DNA of 64,000 nt from Pseudaminobacter soli (ex Zhang et al. 2022) (lineage in GTDB: Bacteria; Pseudomonadota; Alphaproteobacteria; Rhizobiales; Rhizobiaceae), in assembly GCF_014595955.1 (NCBI RefSeq), contig NZ_JABVCF010000002.1, positions 186,001-250,000 of the forward strand, in the 5' to 3' direction. Made by a program: the position numbers and the translations under genes. Numbering within the stretch: position 1 is the stretch's first letter; the number at the start of each line of letters is the position of its first letter. The notes under the pieces are model-generated. The model did not search any database. It had not been told where the DNA came from and saw nothing but the letters and a program-made list of their open reading frames with translations. Below are positions 57,105-64,000 of this stretch, piece after piece.

Positions 57105-57145
57105 CCCTCTCACCCGGCCTCGCTTCGCTTGGCCGGGTGAGAGGG
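57105..57145. terminator. Large palindrome after xylA
   Basis: A perfect 15-bp stem (CCCTCTCACCCGGCC at 57105-57119 and its complement at 57131-57145) with an 11-base loop lies between the convergent xylA and DUF3096 genes. There is no clear T-run. It can act as a bidirectional transcript end or mRNA stabiliser, and looks like a dispersed rhizobial palindrome. Confidence 0.6.
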
Positions 57146-57174
57146 GGGCGGACCTAGCTCGGACTGTTCACGCT

Positions 57175-57324
57175 TTACGCAGCTATGTTCGGAAACAGCC
57201 CCAGCAGTCCGACGATGATGAGATAGATCGCCACGATGAAATTGAGCAGCCGCGGCACGATGAGGATCAGGATGCCGGCGATCAGCGAAACGAGCGGCGT
57301 GAGGGCGATGTTGGTGAGGTCCAT
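57175..57324 (-). CDS. DUF3096 small membrane protein
   Basis: A 49-residue hydrophobic protein; ATG 57324 follows GAGAGGAAAA. It begins MDLTNIALTPLVSLIAGILI, continues with ILIVPRLLNFIVAIYLIIVG and ends GLLGLFPNIAA. Two short helices are separated by a Pro-Arg turn, which matches the DUF3096 family of tiny inner-membrane proteins found in many Proteobacteria. Function is unknown. It is too small for many gene finders but has a good ribosome site, normal codon use and a recognisable family pattern. Confidence 0.75.
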   Translation of the reverse strand: MDLTNIALTPLVSLIAGILILIVPRLLNFIVAIYLIIVGLLGLFPNIAA

Positions 57325-57504
57325 GCGTTTTCCTCTCAGCGGGTCAGACCGAGATAGAAGTAGATCGCGGCCGGCTTGTTCCTGACGATGGAATCGTCAT
57401 TCTAGATTCGTCATCGCGGACGAACGTCCACCAGGCGAATTCGCCACCCGTAAGGCCACAGGCGCGTTCCGGAAAAGAATTCCGGCACGCCCTCCCTTGG
57501 CAGA

Positions 57505-58278
57505 TCACGCCGCGTCGCTGATGTAGCGCGCCGTCGGAAGTACCGTCAGGGGCGGCAGTTCGCCACGGGCAGGGCGGGCGAACAGCATCCGCTGCTCCAT
57601 CTTGGTTGACTGGAAGAATGGGTAGCGCTTGAACGACCGTTCCTTGATGGCGTTGACCGAAGCGCGGTAGAGCACGACCGGATAGTTCAGCCCTGGATAG
57701 CTGCGCAGTTCGCCAACCTGCTGGGAGTGGTAGATGCGCTTGTAGAAGCCGACGTGTTCTTCCTTGACCATCGACAGGCAGTAGGGCGCATTGAAGTAGA
57801 TGCAGGCCATACCGGCGAGGCGCAGCGTGAGATAGGGGATCTGAGGATAGATCTTCGACCATTCCGGATCTGCTGCGAAACGGCTGGGATCGATAAACGA
57901 ATCACCGGCCTCGATCATCGGCCTCAGCACGTCGCCGTACACCATCACTGAAGGCGAGATGGGCGTGGTAGAGGTCACGTGATGGAGGCGAAGCGTGCTG
58001 ACTAGCTTACCGTCGATGTAGATTCCGAACTTGTAGCAGTTGGGAACCTCGTCGAAATGGTCATGGATCGCCATTTCGGGAATGTCGGAGACCATGTCCG
58101 ACAGCCGGTAGGACTTGTAGCGCAGGCGGTAAATGTCCTCGAGGTCCTCGCCCTTGTCGCAGCGCCGGTATTCCGTCCTGTCCAGCAACTCGGTGATGCC
58201 CTTGGCAAACTGAGACATTTCGGGCGCAAACGTTCTCGTCTCGCCAGCAGTACTGCTGGCAGCAGTCCTATCCGTCAT
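57505..58278 (-). CDS. FeeM-like N-acyl amino acid synthase (GNAT fold)
   Basis: A 257-residue acyltransferase-fold protein. ATG 58278 was chosen because the first conserved block (LEDIYRLRYKSYRL, about 49-62) follows at normal distance; upstream codons look non-coding. This block plus VSTLRLHHVTS (about 92-102) resemble the N-acyl amino acid synthase FeeM and autoinducer synthases. Such enzymes join a fatty acyl group from acyl-ACP to an amino acid, giving signal or surfactant lipids. No LuxR gene is adjacent. A near-CtrA site (TTTA-N7-TTAA, 58357-58371) lies about 80 bases upstream. Confidence 0.7.
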   Translation of the reverse strand: MTDRTAASSTAGETRTFAPEMSQFAKGITELLDRTEYRRCDKGEDLEDIYRLRYKSYRLSDMVSDIPEMAIHDHFDEVPNCYKFGIYIDGKLVSTLRLHHVTSTTPISPSVMVYGDVLRPMIEAGDSFIDPSRFAADPEWSKIYPQIPYLTLRLAGMACIYFNAPYCLSMVKEEHVGFYKRIYHSQQVGELRSYPGLNYPVVLYRASVNAIKERSFKRYPFFQSTKMEQRMLFARPARGELPPLTVLPTARYISDAA

Positions 58279-58463
58279 GGTGTGGCCTCGTGGTTCCGCA
58301 ATTTGAGGGTGAACCGCACTCGCTGCTCTGTAAAGCGCAAAACTCAATGCGTCAGGTTTACCTTTCGTTAAGGTTAAAATGCGGACGCGAGATTTGTTCC
58401 ACCCAGGCGGGCTGTGCCACTGAATCGCTTCGATGAAAATAAGGTGTGCTGCGGCGCTTACGC

Positions 58464-60818
58464 TCAGGCCTGCGAGCGGCGCTTTGGCTCGCTCTGATCG
58501 CTGACGAATGGCCAAACAGTCGTCGACATGGTCTCGATCCCGGCGGCCGAGAGGGCGGAGCCGAACAGGAAACCCTGCAGCAGGTCAGGCTTCACTTCGC
58601 TGGCAAGGATCTTCAACTGATCGAAGGTCTCGACGCCTTCGACCGTGACCTGCAAGCCGAGTGGCCGCGAGAGATTGACGATGCCCTTGAGCAACTCGAG
58701 CGAGCGGGGGCTGCGGGTCACGTCCAGCAGGAAGCTGCGGTCAATCTTGATCTTGTCCAGCGGCAGCGTGTGAAGGTAGCTCAGGCTAGAATAGCCGGTT
58801 CCGAAGTCGTCGAGCGCAATGCGAACGCCGATCTGGCGCATCTCCTCGATGAAGTTGCGCGTCAGCGCCTTGTCGTCGAGCAGGGCGGTTTCGGTGACTT
58901 CGATCTCCAGGCGATTCGGAGCGAGCTTCGAAGTGGCCAGAGCTTCACGCACGCGCTCGACGATGTCGCGGCTGCGGAAGTCGCGCGCCGAGAGGTTTAC
59001 GGAGACACCGATCGGCTCAGGCCACTTCGCGCACTCGTGGCAGGCGGAATCCAGCATGAATGCGCTGATTTCCGAAATGATCCCCATCTCCTCCGCCAAG
59101 GGAATAAAGATGCCGGGCGAGATCGGGCCGAGGTCGGGGTGGTCCCAGCGGCAGAGCGCCTCGCAGTTGGCGATCTGCATCGTGCTCATGGAGATGATCG
59201 GTTGGTAGACGACGCGCAGCGACCGCGCCTCGATCGCGGCCCTGAGGTCCGCTTTCATAAGCTGACGGTTGCGGAAGGCCGCGTCCATGGCCGTCTCGAA
59301 CAGCCGCCAGTCGTTCCTGCCGAGTTCCTTTGCCTTGTAGAGCGCGAGATCGGCCTTGACGATCATCGCGTCGACATCCGCGTCCTTGATCCTGCAGAGA
59401 ACGGCGCCGCCGCTCAGCTGGACGCGCAGGGCGTGGCCGGCCACGTCCACTTCACCTTGAAGCCCGGCGAAGACGCGATCCATCTGGGCCGTCAGGTGGC
59501 TTTCGTCCTCGATGTGATCGAAGAGGATCATGAACTCGTCGCCGCCAAAGCGGCTGATCTTTACCGTCTCGCTAGCGAATACCGAGAGCTTCTCCGCCAC
59601 GGCATAGATCAGTCCGTCGCCGATGGGATGGCCCAGCGTGTCGTTCACGCTCTTGAAGTCATCGAGGTCGAGCACTGCGATAGCGCAGAGCCGGTCCTTG
59701 TCGCCGCCGGCTAACGCCTCGTTCGCGAGTTCCTGAAAATAGGCGCGGTTCGGCAGGCCGGTAAGGCTGTCATAACGCGCCATCGAGCGGATCTTCTCCT
59801 CGGCCTCTACACGCGCGGTGACGTCCTCGAAGGTGATCACGCCGAGTTCCTGGCTGCCCTCGCGGGCCGAGAACTCATAGTGCTGGCCGTTCGTGAAGGA
59901 AACGAGCACCTTACGGCTACGGCCCTCTCTGAGGGCACGGGTAAGTTGCGCCTCGATGAAATGGAAATCCTTGGCGTCCAGCATGCCGCCCGCCACGCCT
60001 CGCATGAGCAGCGAGCGGATGGAACGGCCGAGGAGATCCTGCGGCGACTTCATGGACATCAGGTGGGCCGCTTCGGCATTGGCTACGACCACCTTGCCAT
60101 CGGGACCCAGCATCACCAGCCCGTGCGACATTGTGTTCAGCGCCCGGTTGAAGCGCTGGGCCAGTCTGTTGGCCTTCTTTTCCTCCGAAAGCGCCGTGAA
60201 CAGCACGTCGCGCACGAGGTCGGCGAAACGCTTGATCGCAAAGAGGAACGGGATCGAGAGCAGCCCGAGCAGGAAGTGGTAGATGTCGCCGCGCAGCATG
60301 AGGCCGAGGGAAATCGGCCAGGTCAGCGTCAGGATGAAGATCATCACCATGCGCGGCGAGCCGTAATTGCGCCCGGAAATGGAGGTCGCGGAGGCGAGCG
60401 TCACGCAGATCGAAGCAATCTCCGCGAAAGGATCATGGGCAAGATAGAGCCCGACGAAACAGAAAAGGCCCAGCGTGAAACCATGCAGGGAGCCGTAGAA
60501 GATGTAGTCATTCTCGCGCTGCCGCGCCTCCGCCCAATCTTTCGGACGCGGCGCATTGCGGTATTTGGCCACATTGGTCAGCCGCAGGACCGCGACGATC
60601 AAGAGTCCGAGTGCGACGTAGAGGTAGAGCGGGTCGGCGGTCTTCCAGTAGCTGAGGAGGACCAGAAAGATCTGGGCCGCGAAGCCAATGCTCAGCGTCA
60701 AGCCGTCGCGGAAAAGGGTTTCCACGAAGGGGATGTAGACATCGACCGAAGTGGTCTCGTTCTTTCGCCTGCCTGGCACGCCGTTATCCCGGCCTTGTTT
60801 CAGCGCACTCTCTGACAC
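58464..60818 (-). CDS. Membrane GGDEF-EAL cyclic-di-GMP protein
   Basis: A 784-residue signalling protein. Residues about 35-205 contain roughly five membrane helices, followed by a short helix and a PAS-like region (FNRALNTMSHGLVMLGPDGK, about 215-234). The GGDEF domain has an intact RFGGDEFMILFD (about 415-426). The EAL domain has CEALCRWDHPDLG (about 550), the DDFGTGYSS loop and DKIKIDRSFL, so phosphodiesterase activity is expected. No RxxD inhibitory site precedes GGDEF by eye. It may both make and degrade cyclic di-GMP, or use GGDEF as a GTP sensor. It lies convergent to nothing and is probably monocistronic. Confidence 0.9.
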   Translation of the reverse strand: MSESALKQGRDNGVPGRRKNETTSVDVYIPFVETLFRDGLTLSIGFAAQIFLVLLSYWKTADPLYLYVALGLLIVAVLRLTNVAKYRNAPRPKDWAEARQRENDYIFYGSLHGFTLGLFCFVGLYLAHDPFAEIASICVTLASATSISGRNYGSPRMVMIFILTLTWPISLGLMLRGDIYHFLLGLLSIPFLFAIKRFADLVRDVLFTALSEEKKANRLAQRFNRALNTMSHGLVMLGPDGKVVVANAEAAHLMSMKSPQDLLGRSIRSLLMRGVAGGMLDAKDFHFIEAQLTRALREGRSRKVLVSFTNGQHYEFSAREGSQELGVITFEDVTARVEAEEKIRSMARYDSLTGLPNRAYFQELANEALAGGDKDRLCAIAVLDLDDFKSVNDTLGHPIGDGLIYAVAEKLSVFASETVKISRFGGDEFMILFDHIEDESHLTAQMDRVFAGLQGEVDVAGHALRVQLSGGAVLCRIKDADVDAMIVKADLALYKAKELGRNDWRLFETAMDAAFRNRQLMKADLRAAIEARSLRVVYQPIISMSTMQIANCEALCRWDHPDLGPISPGIFIPLAEEMGIISEISAFMLDSACHECAKWPEPIGVSVNLSARDFRSRDIVERVREALATSKLAPNRLEIEVTETALLDDKALTRNFIEEMRQIGVRIALDDFGTGYSSLSYLHTLPLDKIKIDRSFLLDVTRSPRSLELLKGIVNLSRPLGLQVTVEGVETFDQLKILASEVKPDLLQGFLFGSALSAAGIETMSTTVWPFVSDQSEPKRRSQA

Positions 60819-60911
60819 ATCCGGCTTAAAAAAAGCTTAGACGGTTTCATGTGAGTGATGCGATTTTAATGGCCCTGCCATGCGCGTAGCTTGAGGCTGC
60901 GCGCACACGGC

Positions 60912-63900
60912 TCATTCCGCGGCCGGCACAAGCCTCTCGGTTTCGGGCTGATGAAGCCGCTGCAAGAGGCGCTGGCGCTCCGCATCGGCCCTGGCGATGC
61001 TCGCCTGTTTGATATGGCCGTAGCCGCGGATCAGTTGCGGAAGCGAAGCCAGCGCGACCGCCGCCTCCAGCCGGCGAGGCTCCAGCAGACTGAGCACGAG
61101 ATCAAGGTCTTCCTCGTAGCGCCGCAGCAGCGCCTGTTCGGCGCGCCGTTCGGCCAAGTAGGAGAAGGGGTCTACGAAGGAGTTGCGCAGGCCCTTCATC
61201 GCCGCCAGCACTCTGAAGCCGGTCATCATCCAGCCGCCGAACCGCGATTTTCGCGGCTCGCCATCGGCGCTGCGCTGCCCGAGGATCGGCGGGGCGAGGT
61301 GGAACTCGAGCCGGTCATAGCCGTCGAATTCCTTGGCAAGTTGCCGCTTGAAGGAGCCGTCGGTGTAGAGCCGGGCGACCTCGTACTCGTCCTTCACCGC
61401 CATCAGCTTGAACAGCCCGCGGGCGACGGCCTCCGTGAGTTCCGTCGACCCCGGCCCGACCTTGTTCTCGGCTTGGCGGACGGCCGCGACCCGATCTGCA
61501 TACCGCTCGGCATAGGCCACGTTCTGGTAGCCAGTCAGAAATGCGACACGTCGGGCGATCACATCGTCGAGTGATTGCGCCTCGATTGAAGCGGGAGCGT
61601 TGCCGGCCGCCTGTACCAGGCGTCGGACATGGTCCGGCTGGTGGGCCGCCCGGCGCCCCCAGTGGAACGCCGCGATGTTCATCGCGACCGCCTCGCCGTT
61701 CAGCGTGATCGCGCGTTCGATCGCTTCGGCCGAGAGCGGCAGGGCGCCGCGCTGATAGCTCACGCCAAGCAGGAACATGTTGGCGCCGATCGAATTGCCG
61801 AACAGCGCGGCCGCGGTGCCGGTGGCATCGAAGAAATGCACCCGCTCCGGCCCGGCTGCACTTCGGATCGCCCGCTTCAGTCGCTCTGTCGGAAGTGAGA
61901 AATCGGCCGACCGCGTGAACTCGCCCGGCATCACTTCGGCGGTATTGGCGATAAAGGTCGTGTGGCCTTCCCGCACGGCGGCAAGGACTTTTCGCGATCC
62001 CGAAACGACCAGATCGCAGCCGAGCACGAGGTCCGCCTTGCCGGCCGCGACGCGGATGGCATGGATCTGCTCTGGCGTCTCGGCGATCCGGACATGGGTG
62101 AACACCGCGCCGCCCTTCTGTGCGAGGCCCGCCATGTCGATGATGCCGCAGCCCTTGCCTTCGAGATGGGCGGCCATGCCGAGGATGGCCCCGATCGTGA
62201 CGACGCCCGTTCCGCCCACGCCGTCGACGATGGCCGACCAGCCGCCCTGGTCAAGCCGGAAAGGGGCGGGCTCGGGGACGTCGGCAAGCGGATTTTCCGA
62301 ACCGGCGAGCCCTTTGGCCCGCTTCAGCTTTGCGCCATGAACCGTCACGAAGGATGGACAGAAGCCGTTGACGCAGGAAAAGTCCTTGTTGCAGCTCGAC
62401 TGGTCGATGCGGCGCTTGCGGCCGAATTCGGTCTCGACCGGCTGGACGGACACGCAGTTCGACTTCACGCCGCAGTCGCCGCAGCCCTCGCACACCAGTT
62501 CGTTGATGATGACGCGCCGGTCCGGATCGGGATATGCGCCGCGCTTTCGCCGGCGCCGCTTCTCGGATGCGCAGGTCTGGTCATAGATCAGCACCGATAC
62601 GCCCTTCACCTCGCGTAGCTCGCGCTGGACGAGATCGAGATCGTCGCGGTGGTGGATCGTGGTGCCGGCGGGGAAGGGGGATGCGTACTTCTCGGGCTCG
62701 TCGCTGACGACCGCGATCCGTTCGATCCCCTCGGCTCGGACCTGCTCGGCGATCGCATGCACCGACAGGCCGCCTTCAACCGGTTGGCCGCCGGTCATGG
62801 CGACGGCGTCGTTGTAGAGGATCTTGAAGGTGATGTTGGCGCCCGATCCCCTGGCGAAGCGCAGCGCCAGGCTGCCGGAGTGATTGTAGGTGCCGTCGCC
62901 GAGGTTCTGGAAGATATGGTCGCGCGTGACGAACGGGGCCTGGCCGACCCACTGAGCGCCTTCGCCGCCCATCTGGGTGAAGCTGTCCGTAGCCCGGTCC
63001 ATCCAGAGCACCATGAAGTGGCAGCCGATGCCGGCCCCCGCGATGGAGCCCTCCGGCACCTTGGTGGAGGTGTTGTGCGGGCAGCCCGAGCAGAAATAGG
63101 GCGTGCGCTGGCCGATGTCCTTGGTGTCGGCAAGCATAGCCTGGAATTGCCTGATCCGGCTCAGCCGAGAAGCAATCTCCTCCGACGCGCCGATCGTGCG
63201 CAGGATGCGCTCGCCGAGCGCTATGGCGATGTCGTTCGGATCGAGGGCTCCACCAGCGGAAAACAGCGAGCCACCGCGCTCGTCGGTCTTGCCGACGATC
63301 AGCGGCCGGTGCGCGGTATTGTAGAGCGCCTCCTTGAGTTGGACCTCGATCAGCGAGCGCTTCTCCTCGACGACGACGACCGTCTCCAGCCCCCTCACGA
63401 AATCCGCGACATGCTGGAGATCTAGGGGCCAGGGTGCTCCGACCTTGAAGAGGCGTATCCCCAGGCGGGCGGCCTCGGCCTCGCCGATCCCGAGTTCATC
63501 GAGTGCCTGCCGCACGTCGAGATAGCTCTTGCCGACCGTGATGATTCCCAGTCGCGGACTTTGGCCGCCCGAATAGACGATGCGGTTGATGCCATTGGCC
63601 CGGATGAAGTCGGAGACTGCGGCGCGCTTGTAGACATGCATGCGCGCTTCCTGGCCGAGCTGGTCCAACTCGCTGCGGATGTTGAGCCCGCCCTGCGGCA
63701 TATCGAACGGAGGAAGGGTGAGGCGCACGCGGTCGAGGGAAGCATCGACCGAGGCTGTCGATTCGATGTTGTCCTTCACGCATTTCAGCGCCGCCCAGGT
63801 GCCGGCAAAGCGCGACAGCGCATAGCCGTAGAGGCCGTAGTCGATCAGTTCCTGGACGCCGGCCGGATGCAGGACCGGGATCATGAAATCGAGGAAGGCA

Positions 63901-64000
63901 AACTCGGTGGCATGGGCGGTGGTCGAGGATTCGGCCATGTGGTCGTCGCCCATCAGCGCGAGCACGCCGCCATGTCTTGAACTGCCCGCCAGATTGGCGT
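60912..64000 (-). CDS. Indolepyruvate ferredoxin oxidoreductase family protein, 5'-truncated
   Basis: About 1029 C-terminal residues of a fused IorA-IorB-type 2-oxo-acid oxidoreductase; the frame is open through the right window edge (SSRHGGVLALMGDDH near the edge), so the start lies outside. It contains a TPP-binding part (CSGCPHNTSTKVPEGSI), a ferredoxin-like cysteine cluster (CEGCGDCGVKSNC followed by CNKDFSCVNGFCPSF), and the gamma-type domain beginning IVDGVGGTGVVTIG. A C-terminal DUF-type extension follows. Such fusions of about 1150 residues are usual in alphaproteobacteria and oxidatively decarboxylate aryl or branched 2-oxo acids to acyl-CoA. Adjacent genes give no further hint. Confidence 0.9.
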   Translation of the reverse strand, partial: ANLAGSSRHGGVLALMGDDHMAESSTTAHATEFAFLDFMIPVLHPAGVQELIDYGLYGYALSRFAGTWAALKCVKDNIESTASVDASLDRVRLTLPPFDMPQGGLNIRSELDQLGQEARMHVYKRAAVSDFIRANGINRIVYSGGQSPRLGIITVGKSYLDVRQALDELGIGEAEAARLGIRLFKVGAPWPLDLQHVADFVRGLETVVVVEEKRSLIEVQLKEALYNTAHRPLIVGKTDERGGSLFSAGGALDPNDIAIALGERILRTIGASEEIASRLSRIRQFQAMLADTKDIGQRTPYFCSGCPHNTSTKVPEGSIAGAGIGCHFMVLWMDRATDSFTQMGGEGAQWVGQAPFVTRDHIFQNLGDGTYNHSGSLALRFARGSGANITFKILYNDAVAMTGGQPVEGGLSVHAIAEQVRAEGIERIAVVSDEPEKYASPFPAGTTIHHRDDLDLVQRELREVKGVSVLIYDQTCASEKRRRRKRGAYPDPDRRVIINELVCEGCGDCGVKSNCVSVQPVETEFGRKRRIDQSSCNKDFSCVNGFCPSFVTVHGAKLKRAKGLAGSENPLADVPEPAPFRLDQGGWSAIVDGVGGTGVVTIGAILGMAAHLEGKGCGIIDMAGLAQKGGAVFTHVRIAETPEQIHAIRVAAGKADLVLGCDLVVSGSRKVLAAVREGHTTFIANTAEVMPGEFTRSADFSLPTERLKRAIRSAAGPERVHFFDATGTAAALFGNSIGANMFLLGVSYQRGALPLSAEAIERAITLNGEAVAMNIAAFHWGRRAAHQPDHVRRLVQAAGNAPASIEAQSLDDVIARRVAFLTGYQNVAYAERYADRVAAVRQAENKVGPGSTELTEAVARGLFKLMAVKDEYEVARLYTDGSFKRQLAKEFDGYDRLEFHLAPPILGQRSADGEPRKSRFGGWMMTGFRVLAAMKGLRNSFVDPFSYLAERRAEQALLRRYEEDLDLVLSLLEPRRLEAAVALASLPQLIRGYGHIKQASIARADAERQRLLQRLHQPETERLVPAAE

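Overview
The window is a chromosome segment of a GC-rich alphaproteobacterium, most likely a Rhizobiales member near Mesorhizobium/Phyllobacteriaceae. The evidence is the run rpmH-rnpA-yidC-acetyltransferase-engB, an RcdA/DUF1465 gene with CtrA-type boxes (TTAA-N7-TTAA), a FeeM-type N-acyltransferase, many ABC uptake systems, and a large fused indolepyruvate ferredoxin oxidoreductase. Nearly all of it is ordinary single-copy chromosomal DNA. No prophage, insertion sequence, integrase or CRISPR array was seen.

Region 1 (1-13216) is a carbohydrate-catabolism island that I read as an oxidative D-apiose/D-apionate pathway. It holds ApsD-like dehydrogenase, ApnO-like oxidoisomerase, a DUF1537 kinase (OiaK), a RuBisCO-like protein (OiaX type), the tetrose-phosphate isomerases LerI (5'-truncated by the window edge) and DerI, and a split L-erythrulose/dihydroxyacetone-type kinase (DhaK+DhaL). 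An RbsABC-type importer with a DUF2291 lipoprotein and a GntR/FCD regulator complete it. A 13-base motif occurs both before apnO and between the regulator and oiaX and is a candidate operator. Expected flow: D-apiose -> apionolactone -> (lactonase not seen here) -> apionate -> 3-oxo-isoapionate -> its 4-phosphate -> L-erythrulose-1-P -> D-erythrulose-4-P -> D-erythrose-4-P. A ~500-bp nested inverted-repeat element sits between dhaL and apnO.

Region 2 (13290-23013) holds an FtsK-type translocase without a membrane domain, a secreted DUF1254/DUF1214 protein, an SH3 protein, a patatin-GntP permease pair, and an isolated lower-GC SGNH/sialate-O-acetylesterase-like gene. Region 3 (23233-31408, minus strand) encodes an unusual heme-copper oxidase with all metal ligands but without the usual proton-channel Glu and Lys. 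It lies with an internally duplicated membrane protein, a pyruvate-oxidase-like TPP enzyme and a GH1 hydrolase.

Region 4 (31523-40468) has a gluconate-dehydrogenase-subunit-3/GMC oxidoreductase/FMN hydroxy-acid dehydrogenase operon. Next comes a LacI regulator with two matching 14-bp operators, then a polar-amino-acid-type ABC importer with a D-2-hydroxyacid dehydrogenase. Region 5 (40565-44827) holds a helicase gene remnant, a YhaO/YhaN-like nuclease-ATPase pair lacking a zinc hook, and tRNA-Arg(ACG).

Region 6 (45030-64000) holds a histidine kinase, rpmH-rnpA-yidC-acetyltransferase-engB, rcdA, a probable ~100-nt CtrA-controlled small RNA, an HCO-like membrane protein, an L,D-transpeptidase, a LysE exporter, xylBA, a 49-residue DUF3096 protein, a FeeM-like synthase, a GGDEF-EAL protein and the truncated indolepyruvate oxidoreductase. 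Functions come from reading motifs and gene context by eye; no database search was run.
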